Source: Clostridiales bacterium
Lineage (GTDB): Bacteria; Bacillota; Clostridia; Lachnospirales; CAG-274
Reading direction: 5' to 3'
NCBI GenBank assembly: GCA_021201395.1
Contig: JAJQFB010000082.1
Span: 1 to 34,075 of the forward strand
DNA length: 34,075 nt
Shown: positions 15,248-24,800 of the stretch, piece after piece
Layout of the letters: the number at the start of each line of letters is the position of its first letter
Position numbering within the stretch: the stretch's first letter is position 1
Made by a program: the position numbers and the translations under genes
Notes under the pieces: generated by a model
Seen by the model: the letters and a program-made list of their open reading frames with translations, nothing else
Databases searched by the model: none
Told to the model about the DNA's origin: nothing

Positions 15248-15290
15248 TATAGTTAAGGAACCGATGATTATTTGGATATGAGGTGTAAAG

Positions 15291-15992
15291 ATGTATAAGA
15301 GAATAATTTTGAAATTAAGCGGCGAGGCTCTTTCGGGAGACAAGGCCCTGGGCTTTGACGATAGAACGGCGGAAAAGACTGTTTTACAGATAAAAAAGCT
15401 TCTTGATAAGGGCATAGAGACAGCCCTTGTTGTAGGCGGAGGAAACTGGTGGAGAGGTAGAAGCTCCGACTCGAAAATGGACAGGACAAAGGCCGACTCC
15501 ATAGGTATGTTGGCTACGGTTATGAACGGAATTTACCTTGCGGACTGTTTCAGGCAGCAGGGAGTTAAGGCGAGGGTTATGACCCCTATAACGGTAGGGA
15601 ATATGACGGAGTTTTTTTCAAAGGAAAAGGCTCTAGAGGCTATGAAAGCAGGGGAAATAATTATCTTTTCCGCAGGCATAGGCCATCCTTTCTTTTCAAC
15701 AGACACTGTAACGGCTTTAAGAGCGGCGGAGCTTGAGGCTGACTGTATACTTTACGCAAAGAGCATAGACGGAGTTTACACGGCTGACCCGGCTAAAGAC
15801 CCGACGGCTGTTAAGCTTAAGGAGCTGCCCTGCTTAGAAATTGTTGAAAAAAACCTTAAGGTAATAGACATAGCTGCGGCTAATCTCTGCTGTGAACAGA
15901 AAATACCCCTTGTTATATTCGCTATGGCGGAGGACGGAGCAATCTTAAAGGCGGCTATGGGCGAAAAAATAGGAACCACAGTAACGGTATAA
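15291..15992 (+). CDS. pyrH: UMP kinase
   Basis: Phosphorylates UMP to UDP, supplying pyrimidine nucleotides and, through UDP, cell-wall precursors. The 233-residue amino-acid-kinase-fold protein shows KLSGEALSG (8-16), VVGGGNWWRGR (47-57), the ADSIGMLATVMNG segment and SIDGVYTADPAKDP near residue 160-173. The length is that of bacterial PyrH. SD GAGGTG precedes the ATG. It opens the housekeeping cluster, with frr 56 nt behind it, the common bacterial order minus rpsB-tsf. Confidence 0.96.
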   Translation: MYKRIILKLSGEALSGDKALGFDDRTAEKTVLQIKKLLDKGIETALVVGGGNWWRGRSSDSKMDRTKADSIGMLATVMNGIYLADCFRQQGVKARVMTPITVGNMTEFFSKEKALEAMKAGEIIIFSAGIGHPFFSTDTVTALRAAELEADCILYAKSIDGVYTADPAKDPTAVKLKELPCLEIVEKNLKVIDIAAANLCCEQKIPLVIFAMAEDGAILKAAMGEKIGTTVTV

Positions 15993-16048
15993 ACACGAAA
16001 TAATAAAACATACAACATAAAATTAAATTTATTAAGGAGGACTTTAAA

Positions 16049-16603
16049 ATGTCGGACAAAACTAAATCCTATGAGGACAAAATGGTCAGAACCTGTAATA
16101 ACCTTTCAAGCAAATTTGATACTATAAGAGTGGGCAGGGCAAACCCCAGAGTGCTTGACAGAATTACAGCCGAGGTTTACGGAACGACTATGCCCATAAA
16201 CCAGCTCGGAAACATTACAACCCCGGAGCCCAGAATAATTCAGATTTCACCCTATGATATTTCGACCCTTAAGGCTTTGACAAAGGCCATAGCAGGCTCT
16301 GATTTGGGAATTAACCCCAACAGCGACGGTAAGGTTATCCGTCTTGTTTTCCCTGAACTTTCAGAGGAAAGACGTAAGGAATTGTCGAAAGACGTCAAGA
16401 AAAAGGGTGAGAGCGCCAAAGTTGCCGTCAGAAACATAAGGCGTGATGCTATGGATAAATTTAAGAAGGAAAGTAAAAAGAGTGAGATTACAGAGGACGA
16501 CCTTAAAGACCTTGAGAAAGAAATACAGAAGCTGACAGACAAGTACATCGAAAATGTGGACAAGCTTGTTACCGCCAAAACAAAGGATATTTTGGCCATT
16601 TAA
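16049..16603 (+). CDS. frr: Ribosome recycling factor
   Basis: Works with EF-G to split ribosomes after termination. The 184-residue protein has the three-helix bundle sequence RVGRANPRVLDRI (27-40 region), domain II with YGTTMPINQLGNI and the LKDLEKEIQKLTDKYIENVD C-terminal helix, all typical. Strong SD AAGGAGG lies 9 nt before the ATG. The 68-nt spacer to uppS carries a hairpin. Confidence 0.97.
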   Translation: MSDKTKSYEDKMVRTCNNLSSKFDTIRVGRANPRVLDRITAEVYGTTMPINQLGNITTPEPRIIQISPYDISTLKALTKAIAGSDLGINPNSDGKVIRLVFPELSEERRKELSKDVKKKGESAKVAVRNIRRDAMDKFKKESKKSEITEDDLKDLEKEIQKLTDKYIENVDKLVTAKTKDILAI

Positions 16604-16628
16604 TGAAAATTTTGGGTATATAATCAGT

Positions 16629-16646
16629 ATGGGGGCAGCAGTCCCC
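16629..16646 (+). other. Hairpin in the frr-uppS spacer
   Basis: ATGGGG (about 16629-16634) pairs with CCCCAT (about 16643-16648) around the loop GCAGCAGT. The loop can also pair with CTGTTG just downstream, next to the uppS SD GGGAG. This could be a weak translation control or pseudoknot, or simply an mRNA processing hairpin. Confidence 0.35.
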
Positions 16647-16671
16647 ATTTCTGTTGCTGGGAGAAAAAATT

Positions 16672-17382
16672 ATGGATTTACCGAGACATATTGCGGTTAT
16701 TATGGACGGAAACGGCAGATGGGCAAAGAAGAGGTTCCTGCCGAGAATGGTAGGCCACAGAACAGGCTCAGAGAATTTAAAAAAGCTTATAAACGACTGT
16801 GACGACATAGGCCTTGAACATATTACATTTTATGCCTTTTCCACGGAAAACTGGAAACGCTCTCAGGAGGAGGTTTCAAACCTTATGGATCTTTTGAGGG
16901 AATATCTTGACGACCACATTAAAAACGAAAGGGACAACAATTTCAGAATAGACTTTATAGGGGATATGTCGAGGCTTGCCCCTGATATTCAGACAAAGAT
17001 GAAATATGTAAGGGAGCTTTATTCTACCCACAGGGGGATTTTTGTTCACATAGCTATAAACTACGGAAGCAGAGACGAAATAAGAAGGGCGGTTTGTGAA
17101 ATTACGGAGGAGGTTAAAGAGGGAAATTTGCTGCCCCGGGACATAACCGAGGACACAATCTCTTCACACCTCGACACCAAAGCCGTCCCCGACCCTGAAC
17201 TTTTAATAAGGACAAGCGGAGAAATGAGGCTTTCAAACTTCCTAATGTGGCAGCTTGCCTATTCCGAGTTTTATTTCTCCGACAAGCTTTGGCCTGATTT
17301 TAAAATAGGAGATTTGCTTGAAGCCGTAAAAAGCTATAACAGCCGTGACAGACGCTTTGGCGGACGGAACGAGGTGAAGTGA
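16672..17382 (+). CDS. uppS: Isoprenyl transferase (undecaprenyl diphosphate synthase)
   Basis: Condenses isopentenyl diphosphate onto farnesyl diphosphate in cis, giving the C55 lipid carrier for wall synthesis. The 236-residue protein has the catalytic D12 in IAVIMDGNGRWAKKR, FYAFSTENWKR and the C-terminal LLIRTSGEMRLSNFLMWQLAYSE, the family hallmarks. The start is ATG 16672 with GGGAG 8 nt upstream; a TTG six codons earlier is less likely. It overlaps functionally with dxr and ispG downstream, which make the isoprenoid precursors. Gap to cdsA is 1 nt. Confidence 0.96.
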   Translation: MDLPRHIAVIMDGNGRWAKKRFLPRMVGHRTGSENLKKLINDCDDIGLEHITFYAFSTENWKRSQEEVSNLMDLLREYLDDHIKNERDNNFRIDFIGDMSRLAPDIQTKMKYVRELYSTHRGIFVHIAINYGSRDEIRRAVCEITEEVKEGNLLPRDITEDTISSHLDTKAVPDPELLIRTSGEMRLSNFLMWQLAYSEFYFSDKLWPDFKIGDLLEAVKSYNSRDRRFGGRNEVK

Positions 17383-17383
17383 T

Positions 17384-18187
17384 ATGGTTGTGAGAATACT
17401 GACAGCCGTGATAGGTTTGCCTGTTTTAATTTTTATAGTGTGGTTTGGGGGTATTCCCCTCGCTTTGGCTGTGGGTGTACTTTCCGTTTTGGGTATGCAC
17501 GAGTTTTACAGAGCCGTAAGCGGAAGCCTTAAGCCTATTCATGCTGTGGGCTTTATGATGGAGGCTTTGCTTATATGCTTCTTAATCGTTTCCCCGGTTT
17601 CCCTTGCCGTTGCCGTATTTGAATATTTGGGACTGTTTTTCATACTGCTTATGTTTCTTGTTTTTAAGTATGATAAATATACCGCTGCCGATGCGGCTGC
17701 CACGCTTTTCGGCTTTTCGTATGTGGGCTTTCTTCTTTCTTCAATCGCGGTTTTAAGGGAAATCTCAATATACAGTGTGTGGTTTATATTTATTTTTGCC
17801 TTTGCAAGCGATACGGGAGCCTATTTTGCAGGCATTACATTGGGAAAACACAAGCTTGCTCCTGTTTTAAGCCCCAAAAAATCCATAGAGGGGGCTGTGG
17901 GAGGTCTCGGGGCTTCGGCTCTTGTAAGCGTTATTTATGGTTTGTTCGTTTTTAAAGAAACAGAGCCTTTAATTATAGTTGTATATATGGCGGTTTACGG
18001 CATAATAGGTTCGATTTTCGGCCAGCTTGGGGACTTAACAGCCTCAAGTATAAAAAGAACCGCCGGCATAAAAGACTACGGAAACATCTTCCCCGGCCAC
18101 GGCGGTGTTTTGGACAGATTTGACAGCGTTTTGTTTACAGCGCCTTTCGCCCTTGCAGGCACTTGCTTTTTTATGTGGCTGTTTTAA
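17384..18187 (+). CDS. cdsA: Phosphatidate cytidylyltransferase
   Basis: Makes CDP-diacylglycerol from phosphatidate and CTP, at the membrane. The 267-residue protein is polytopic (about seven or eight spans) and carries the CDS signature near its end, SIKRTAGIKDYGNIFPGHGG followed by VLDRFDS. The ATG follows GAGGTG inside the uppS end. Its stop (18185-18187) is 1 nt before repeat copy 4 begins. Confidence 0.95.
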   Translation: MVVRILTAVIGLPVLIFIVWFGGIPLALAVGVLSVLGMHEFYRAVSGSLKPIHAVGFMMEALLICFLIVSPVSLAVAVFEYLGLFFILLMFLVFKYDKYTAADAAATLFGFSYVGFLLSSIAVLREISIYSVWFIFIFAFASDTGAYFAGITLGKHKLAPVLSPKKSIEGAVGGLGASALVSVIYGLFVFKETEPLIIVVYMAVYGIIGSIFGQLGDLTASSIKRTAGIKDYGNIFPGHGGVLDRFDSVLFTAPFALAGTCFFMWLF

Positions 18188-18188
18188 T

Positions 18189-18300
18189 CTAAGGAAACGA
18201 TGATTAATTCGCCGAAGCCTACGTTGAAAGCGAGTGACGCAGCAATCGGAAAAAGCAGCGTGAAAGATGTGAAGAGCTAATTAATCAGCGGTTCCCTAAG
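18189..18300 (+). repeat. Structured repeat, copy 4 (internally deleted)
   Basis: A 112-bp copy bounded by CTAAGGAAACGATGATTAATT-type and GCTAATTAATCAGCGG ends, filling the cdsA-dxr gap. Compared with full copies, it lacks about 50 bp between the GGCTTCGGCGAATTAATC-side arm and ACGTAGGCT. The join uses a shared GGCT/GCTTCGGCG. It starts 2 nt after the cdsA stop, ATG terminus first. Its frame from that ATG ends at the TAA in AGC TAA TTA ATC. Confidence 0.88.
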
Positions 18301-18326
18301 GAATAAAATAATCGGAGTTGATTTAT

Positions 18327-19469
18327 ATGACGGAAAAATTAGCAATTTTAGGCTCTACAGGCTCCATAGGCACCCAGAGCCTTGAGGTTTGCGGCAATAT
18401 AGGCACTATAGAGGTTTTGGGGCTTACTGCCAACAAAAACATAGGCCTTTTGGAGGATCAGATTAGAAAATATAGGCCGAAGCTTGCGGCCGTTATGGAC
18501 GAGGACAAGGCGAGAGCCTTAAGGGAAAACGTTAAGGACACGGACACTGAGGTTTTAGCCGGAATGGAGGGTATAACCGCCGTTGCGGCTATGAACGGAA
18601 CGGACACTGTTTTAAACGCTCTTGTGGGAAATGTAGGGCTTCATCCTACGGTTGAGGCCATAGAGCAGGGAAAAAACCTTGCACTTGCAAATAAAGAAAC
18701 CCTTGTTACCTCAGGGGAGCTTGTTATGAGGCTTGTTAAGGAAAAGGGCGTAAATTTATACCCCGTAGACAGTGAACATTCCGCTATTTTTCAGTGCTTA
18801 CAGGGAAACAAGGGCAACAAAATAAAGAAAATTCACTTAACGGCCTCAGGAGGTCCTTTCAGAGGATTTAAAAGCCTTAAGGGAGTTTCTTTAAGCCAAG
18901 CCCTGCACCACCCCAACTGGGATATGGGCAGGAAAATAACAATAGACTCGGCCACTATGATGAACAAGGGGCTTGAGGTTATAGAGGCAAAGTGGCTTTT
19001 CGGCGTAGACGTGGAGCAGATTAATGTTGTGGTTCACCCCCAGAGCATAATACATTCTATGGTAGAATTTGAGGATTCCGCCATAATAGCCCAGCTTGGG
19101 GAGCCTGATATGCGTCTGCCTATTTCCTATGCCCTTACATACCCTAAGAGGGTTAAAAACGACTTTCCTAAGGTTGATTTCTTTAAAATAAGAACACTTA
19201 CCTTTGAAAAGCCTGATATTAAGGTTTTCAGGTGTTTGGGGCTTGCTCTTAAGGCCATTAAAACGGGGGGAACGGCTCCTGCGGTTTTAAATGCGGCCAA
19301 TGAGGTGGCCGTGGCAAGGGTACTTAAAAAGGATATAAAATTTTATGAAATAGGGGAGCTTATAGAAAAGACGGTTAACGCATATACTGTAAAATATAAC
19401 TATACTCTTTCCGATGTGTTCGAGGCCGACAGTTGGGCGAGAGAATATGCGGAAAATATTGAGGTGTGA
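18327..19469 (+). CDS. dxr: 1-deoxy-D-xylulose-5-phosphate reductoisomerase
   Basis: Converts DXP to MEP with NADPH, the committed step of the non-mevalonate isoprenoid pathway. The 380-residue protein has the NADPH loop LGSTGSIGTQS (8-18), ALANKETLV, the metal/substrate motif VDSEHSAIFQCL, SGGPFRG and HPNWDMGRKITIDSATMMNK with the flexible loop and M-N-K-GLE. ATG 18327 has GGAG at 18314-18317; a TTG three codons upstream is less likely. The gap to rseP is 3 nt. ispG downstream acts in the same pathway. Confidence 0.97.
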   Translation: MTEKLAILGSTGSIGTQSLEVCGNIGTIEVLGLTANKNIGLLEDQIRKYRPKLAAVMDEDKARALRENVKDTDTEVLAGMEGITAVAAMNGTDTVLNALVGNVGLHPTVEAIEQGKNLALANKETLVTSGELVMRLVKEKGVNLYPVDSEHSAIFQCLQGNKGNKIKKIHLTASGGPFRGFKSLKGVSLSQALHHPNWDMGRKITIDSATMMNKGLEVIEAKWLFGVDVEQINVVVHPQSIIHSMVEFEDSAIIAQLGEPDMRLPISYALTYPKRVKNDFPKVDFFKIRTLTFEKPDIKVFRCLGLALKAIKTGGTAPAVLNAANEVAVARVLKKDIKFYEIGELIEKTVNAYTVKYNYTLSDVFEADSWAREYAENIEV

Positions 19470-19472
19470 TAT

Positions 19473-20543
19473 ATGTCGCTTATTTCTGTAATTATTACCG
19501 TTCTTATATTTTGCGTAATAGTTATTATACACGAGGGCGGCCACTTTGCGGCGGCAAGGCTTTCGGGAGTAACGGTTGAGGAATTTGCCATAGGTATGGG
19601 CAAAAAAATATGCTCCTTTAATAAAGGCGGCGTTATGTATTCCATACGTTGCATACCATTAGGAGGCTTTTGCCGTATGGCGGACAATTCCGACCCTGAA
19701 ACGGGGGTAAAAGGCTTTTTGGACGCAAACGTCTTTAAGCGTATCTTTATCTGCCTTGCAGGACCCTTTATGAATTTTGTTTTGGCAATAATCGTACTCA
19801 GCTTTATAAATTTCAGTTGGGGCTATACCACAACGGAGCTTTCAGGCGTTGCGGAGGGCTATCCTGCGGCGGAGGCCGGGATTTTAGCCGGAGACAGAAT
19901 CGTTAAAATAAATGGCAAAGGCGTTTCAATTTATTCAGAGCTGACCTATGAAATAAGTAAATACGCCGGGCAGAACGTAATCGCTACCGTAGAGCGTGAC
20001 GGGGAGCTTTTGGATTTTTCATTTTTGCTTACGGCCGATGAGAACGGAGCCTATAAAATGGGGGTTATAACACAGCCTAAGGCAGGCTTTTTGTCCGGGG
20101 CTGATGAGAGCCTGCCTAAGACAGAGCTTTTTGAGGCAGTTTACTGCGGCCGGCACGATATGTTTTTCCTTGTGAAGATGACTGTTGTGGGCTTGGGTCA
20201 GCTTTTTACGGCACAGGTTTCAATGGACGATGTAGCTGGGCCTATAGGGCTTACCACCGTTGTGGGAGAAGTTTATGACGAAAGCGCAAGTCAGGGCTTT
20301 TGGGTGCTTGTTATAAATATGCTTAATATAACGGCTCTTTTAAGTGCTAATTTGGGCGTTATGAATTTGCTGCCCATTCCGGCTCTCGACGGAGGAAAGA
20401 TATTTGTTTATTTGATTGAGATTTTAAGACGGCGGCCTATTGCTCCCGAAAAGGAGGGGGTTATAAACCTTATAGGCTTCGTTATAATAATGGGCTTTGG
20501 GCTGATTGTGGCCTTTCACGATGTTTTTAAGATTTTTTCATAG
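19473..20543 (+). CDS. rseP: RIP site-2 zinc metalloprotease
   Basis: Intramembrane protease of the RseP/RasP (S2P) family that cuts membrane-bound anti-sigma factors and remnant signal peptides. The 356-residue protein has the active-site HEGGH (H20, E21, H24) in the first span, a PDZ domain (about 120-200, GILAGDRIVKINGKG), and the third zinc ligand motif NLLPIPALDGGKIF near residue 300, in the C-terminal spans. SD GAGGTGTG overlaps the dxr stop. The position between dxr and ispG is common in Firmicutes. The only anti-sigma-like protein in this window (31751) has no membrane span, so it is not an obvious substrate. Confidence 0.95.
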   Translation: MSLISVIITVLIFCVIVIIHEGGHFAAARLSGVTVEEFAIGMGKKICSFNKGGVMYSIRCIPLGGFCRMADNSDPETGVKGFLDANVFKRIFICLAGPFMNFVLAIIVLSFINFSWGYTTTELSGVAEGYPAAEAGILAGDRIVKINGKGVSIYSELTYEISKYAGQNVIATVERDGELLDFSFLLTADENGAYKMGVITQPKAGFLSGADESLPKTELFEAVYCGRHDMFFLVKMTVVGLGQLFTAQVSMDDVAGPIGLTTVVGEVYDESASQGFWVLVINMLNITALLSANLGVMNLLPIPALDGGKIFVYLIEILRRRPIAPEKEGVINLIGFVIIMGFGLIVAFHDVFKIFS

Positions 20544-20561
20544 AAAGCAAGGGGGATTTTT

Positions 20562-21623
20562 ATGTATAACAGATACAACAGGATAAAGACGAGAGAGGTA
20601 AATATAGGGGGAGTTAAAATAGGTGGAGACAACCCTATAGCCGTACAGTCAATGTGCAACACCGACACAAGGAATGTTTCCGCCACTGCTGCACAGATTA
20701 AGGCTCTTGAGGCGGCAGGCTGTGAGATTGCCCGTGTCGCTGTGTCTGATATGGAAGCGGCGGAGGCCGTGGGGCAGATTGTTAAGAAGATAAACATTCC
20801 CCTTGTGGCGGATATTCACTTTGACTACCGCCTTGCCCTTAAGGTTATAGAGGGGGGAGTTGACAAACTGAGAATAAACCCCGGAAATATCGGCGGCGAG
20901 GACAGGGTCAAGTCCGTTGCAGACAAGGCCAAAGAGAGGAAAATTCCCATAAGGATAGGTGTTAATTCAGGTTCATTGGAGAAATCCATTCTTGAGAAAT
21001 ACGGACGTGTGACCGCCGAGGGGCTTGTTGAAAGCGCTGTGAAGCACATCAGGCTTTTGGAAAAATATGACTTTTACGATATAGTTATATCGATTAAGGC
21101 TTCAAGCGTGCCTAAATCCATAGAAACCTATTCTCTGCTGTCGGAAAGCGTGGACTATCCTCTCCACGTAGGTATAACCGAAGCAGGAACGGTCTACGGC
21201 GGAACGGTTAAGTCAGCCGTAGGCTTAGGGGCTATTCTTTCAAGAGGAATAGGGGACACCATAAGGGTGTCTCTTACAGGAGACCCTGTTGAGGAAGTCA
21301 GGGCGGCTAAGGCAATTTTAAAGTCACTGGAGTTAAGAAAATTCGGTGTGGAGTTTGTTTCCTGCCCCACCTGCGGAAGAACATCAATAGACCTTATTTC
21401 AATAGCCAATGAGGTTGAGAAACGGTGTCAAAATATAGACAAGGACATTAAGGTGGCTGTTATGGGCTGTGCCGTAAACGGCCCCGGAGAGGCAAGAGAG
21501 GCCGACATAGGCATAGCCGGAGGAAACGGAAAAGGTCTTATTTTCAAAAAAGGGGAGATTATCCGCTCCGTAGCCGAGGACAGGCTTGTGGACGAGCTTA
21601 TGGCGGAAATTGAAAAAATGTGA
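20562..21623 (+). CDS. ispG: 4-hydroxy-3-methylbut-2-enyl-diphosphate synthase
   Basis: 4Fe-4S enzyme making HMBPP from MEcPP in the MEP pathway. The 353-residue single-module type has [14 protein letters not shown] at the TIM barrel start and, at the end, the cluster ligands in SCPTCGRT and [14 protein letters not shown] with the essential glutamate. Electrons presumably come from ferredoxin or flavodoxin. SD AAGGGGG precedes the ATG. It is followed 14 nt later by the small hicB-like gene. Confidence 0.97.
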   Translation: MYNRYNRIKTREVNIGGVKIGGDNPIAVQSMCNTDTRNVSATAAQIKALEAAGCEIARVAVSDMEAAEAVGQIVKKINIPLVADIHFDYRLALKVIEGGVDKLRINPGNIGGEDRVKSVADKAKERKIPIRIGVNSGSLEKSILEKYGRVTAEGLVESAVKHIRLLEKYDFYDIVISIKASSVPKSIETYSLLSESVDYPLHVGITEAGTVYGGTVKSAVGLGAILSRGIGDTIRVSLTGDPVEEVRAAKAILKSLELRKFGVEFVSCPTCGRTSIDLISIANEVEKRCQNIDKDIKVAVMGCAVNGPGEAREADIGIAGGNGKGLIFKKGEIIRSVAEDRLVDELMAEIEKM

Positions 21624-21637
21624 AAATGAGGTTAATT

Positions 21638-21853
21638 ATGAAAACTTTTGACGAATATATGGCAATGCCTTATAAATTGGAAATTATAGAGGATAAATAT
21701 GAGGGCGGATATGCGGCTTTTTATCCGGGGCTGCCGGGGTGTGTTACCTGCGGCGAAACACTTGAATCAGTTAAAGCGAATGCTGTTGATGCTAAAAGAG
21801 CGTGGCTTACGGTGGCACTTGAAGATGGCATAAATATTTGCGAGATAGAATAA
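21638..21853 (+). CDS. HicB-like small protein without HicA
   Basis: A 71-residue protein with the partial RNase-H-like fold of HicB antitoxins: YKLEIIEDKYEGGYAAFYP, LPGCVTCGETLESVKANA and AWLTVALEDG. HicB normally neutralises the mRNase HicA, but no HicA-like gene is present on either side, and no DNA-binding C-terminal domain is seen. The start ATG 21638 follows GAGG (21628-21631); codons upstream overlap ispG. It lies in the ispG-polC gap of an essential operon, 14 nt and 16 nt from its neighbours, so it must be co-transcribed. It could be a solitary regulator or a toxin-antitoxin remnant. Confidence 0.75.
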   Translation: MKTFDEYMAMPYKLEIIEDKYEGGYAAFYPGLPGCVTCGETLESVKANAVDAKRAWLTVALEDGINICEIE

Positions 21854-21869
21854 ATAAGGATTTGAGTAT

Positions 21870-24800
21870 ATGGAAAACAGGAATTTTACAAAGGTTTTCG
21901 GGGGGCTGGATATGCCCTCTGTGGTTAAAAGCAGCTTAAGAGGGTTTGATGTTGCGTCTGTCAGGGTATATAAAGGGCAGGCGCTTATAAGTGTGGAGCT
22001 TGTAGGCAAAAATATTATAAACGAGGATTTTCTGCCTGTTTTCAGAGAGAGCCTTATTAAGAGCTTTGACTTTGTAAACAGGGCTAAAATTATTGTTAAA
22101 TATGACACCAAAGAGGATATTTCTTCCATATTAAAGAAATATTTCAAGAACATACTCTGTGCCGTAAGAGATGTAAACAGGTTTTGCTATTTTTCACTTT
22201 CCGACAGCGAAAACGAAATTTCAGAGGGAAAAATTCTCTTTAAGCTTAAGCGGTCGGGAGCTTTTCTGCTTTACAACAATAAAATAGACAAGATTATAAG
22301 CGGCCTTTTAAAGGAACGCTTTAATTTGGATTACAGAATAGAATTTGAGGACGGAAAGAGTGAAAAAAAAGACATAAAAAACAGGAAAGAGGAGGCCGCT
22401 GCGGCCTCGGAGGCCTTTTACGAAAGCGATGCCCCCTGGGAGACTTATAAGCCTGCCGTTTCCAAACCCGTTATTTATGAGCCTAAGAAGAGAATGCCGA
22501 GAGTTTCGGCCAAAATAGCCCAAATTACGGAGGAACCCGTTCCCATAAGGGGAAATTTAAACGAGGGAGAAACCGTTGTTTTCAAGGGACGTATTTTGAG
22601 TACGGAAATTACGGAAACAAAGAAAAGGAAGTACATAGTTAAAACCCAGATTACGGACGAAACCTATTCTGTAACGGTTAAGTTTTTTACAGACCCTGAG
22701 GAATATGAGGACGGCTACAAGGAAATTGTTGAAAAAAGCAAGAAAGGCGAAAAGTATATACTTGTAAAGGGTGTTGTTACGGACGACAGCTTTGAAAAGG
22801 AAACTGTTCTTATGATGAGGGAAATCTGCGCCGCCGAGGCTCCGGAGAAAACAAGGCTTGACCTTGCGGAGAAAAAAAGAGTAGAGCTTCACCTTCACAC
22901 CAATATGAGCGATATGGACGCCATAACCCCCATAACCGCCTATGCAAAGAGAGCAAAGGAGTGGGGTCACAGAGCCATAGCCCTGACAGACCACGGCGTT
23001 GTTCAGGCCTTTCCCGAGGCTATAGACGCCGCAAAGAGTACGGGAGTAAAGATACTTTACGGTTGCGAGGCCTACATAATAGACGATTTGGGTTCAATCT
23101 GCGAAAACCAGAGAGGTCAGGGCTTTGATGGAGAATTTGTTGTTTTCGACCTTGAAACAACGGGTCTTAAAAAGGAAACGGATAAAATTATAGAGATAGG
23201 GGCTGTAAAGGTTAAAAACGGCGAGATTATCGACAAATATTCGGCCTTTATAAACCCCGGCAGGAAATTAAGCGATAAAATCGTTAAGCTTACGGGCATA
23301 ACGGACGAAATGCTAAAGGACAAGCCCTCCGAGGAGGAGGTTGTTCCCGAATTTTTGGATTTTTGCGGCAGTGCCGTTTTGGTAGGCCACAACGTAGGCT
23401 TCGACATAGGCTTTATAAGGCGGTTCGGGGCGGAAAACAATATTAAAGTGGAAAATACAGTGCTTGACACCTTAGGCCTTGCAAGAGTTCTTTACGGAAA
23501 TCTCAAAAATCATAAGCTTGACACGGTCTGTAACCATTTGGGCGTAAGCCTTTTAAACCACCACAGAGCCGTAGACGATGCCGGGGCAACGGCTGAGATT
23601 TTCCTTATTATGGCAAAAGAGCTTCAAAACAAGGGCATTGACAATTTAAAGGATATAAATCTTTATGTCTCTAAAAACATAGACAAAAACAACATTAAGA
23701 ACTATTACCACGCCATAATTTTAGTAAAGGAACAGCGGGGCATAAGAAATCTTTACGAGCTTATTTCCGACGCCCATCTTAAATATTTTAAGCGGCGTCC
23801 CAGAATACCCAAAAGCGAATTTTTGCGTCTTAAGGAGGGGCTTATAATAGGCTCCGCCTGTGAAGCCGGAGAGCTTTACACTGCGGTTTACGAAAACGCC
23901 CCGGAAGAAAGAATAAAGGAGCTTGTTGACTTTTACGACTACCTTGAAATTCAGCCCATAGGCAACAATGAATTTATGATAAACAATCAGTCTAAAAGAG
24001 GAAAAACCGTAGAGAGCAGGGACAAGCTTATTGAGATTAACAAAAAAATAGTTGCTTTGGGGGAAAAATATAACAAGCTTGTATGTGCAACCTGTGACTG
24101 TCATTTTCTTGACCCTGAGGACGAATATTTCAGACGTATCATTATGACGGGAAACGGCTTTGACGATGCCGACAATCAGGCCCCCCTGTTTTTCAGAACC
24201 ACTGAGGAAATGCTTAAGGAGTTTGATTATTTGGGAGAGGAAAAGGCCTATGAGGTAGTGGTGGAAAACACAAATAAAATTGCGGATTCCATAGGGGATA
24301 TTTTTCCTATTCCGAAAGAAACCTATGCTCCCCACATTGACGGAGCAGAGGAGCAGCTTAAGAAAATAACCTACGACAAGGCTCACGAAATTTACGGCGA
24401 CCCTCTTCCCAAAATTGTAGAGGACAGGCTTGAAATCGAGCTTAATTCCATAATTTCAAACGGCTATGCTGTGCTTTACATAATTGCCCAAAGACTTGTT
24501 TGGAACTCAAACGAACACGGCTATATGGTAGGCTCAAGAGGTTCCGTAGGCTCCTCCTTTGCGGCTACTATGGCCGGAATTACAGAGGTAAACCCCTTAA
24601 AACCCCACTATTACTGCCCGAAATGTCAATATTCCGACTTCGACTCGGATATTGTAAAGGAAAAAGCAGGCACAAGCGGCTTCGACCTGCCCGACAGGAA
24701 ATGCCCCCATTGCGGAGCAGACCTTATAAAAGAGGGTCAGACCATACCTTTCCAAACCTTTTTGGGCTTTAACGGTGACAAAGAGCCGGATATAGATCTT

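Larger units (their letters stand above)
14770..15290. other. Thl-pyrH intergenic region
   Basis: This 521-bp gap holds the thl terminator, an AT-rich stretch without features (about 14870-14988), repeat copy 3 and the pyrH promoter. I see no gene. The rpsB and tsf genes that usually precede pyrH are absent. Confidence 0.7.

Noticed and set aside
21600..21900. HicA toxin partner near the HicB-like gene
   Set aside because: No short basic frame with the HicA glycine/serine/histidine motif exists on either strand in the ispG-polC gaps.
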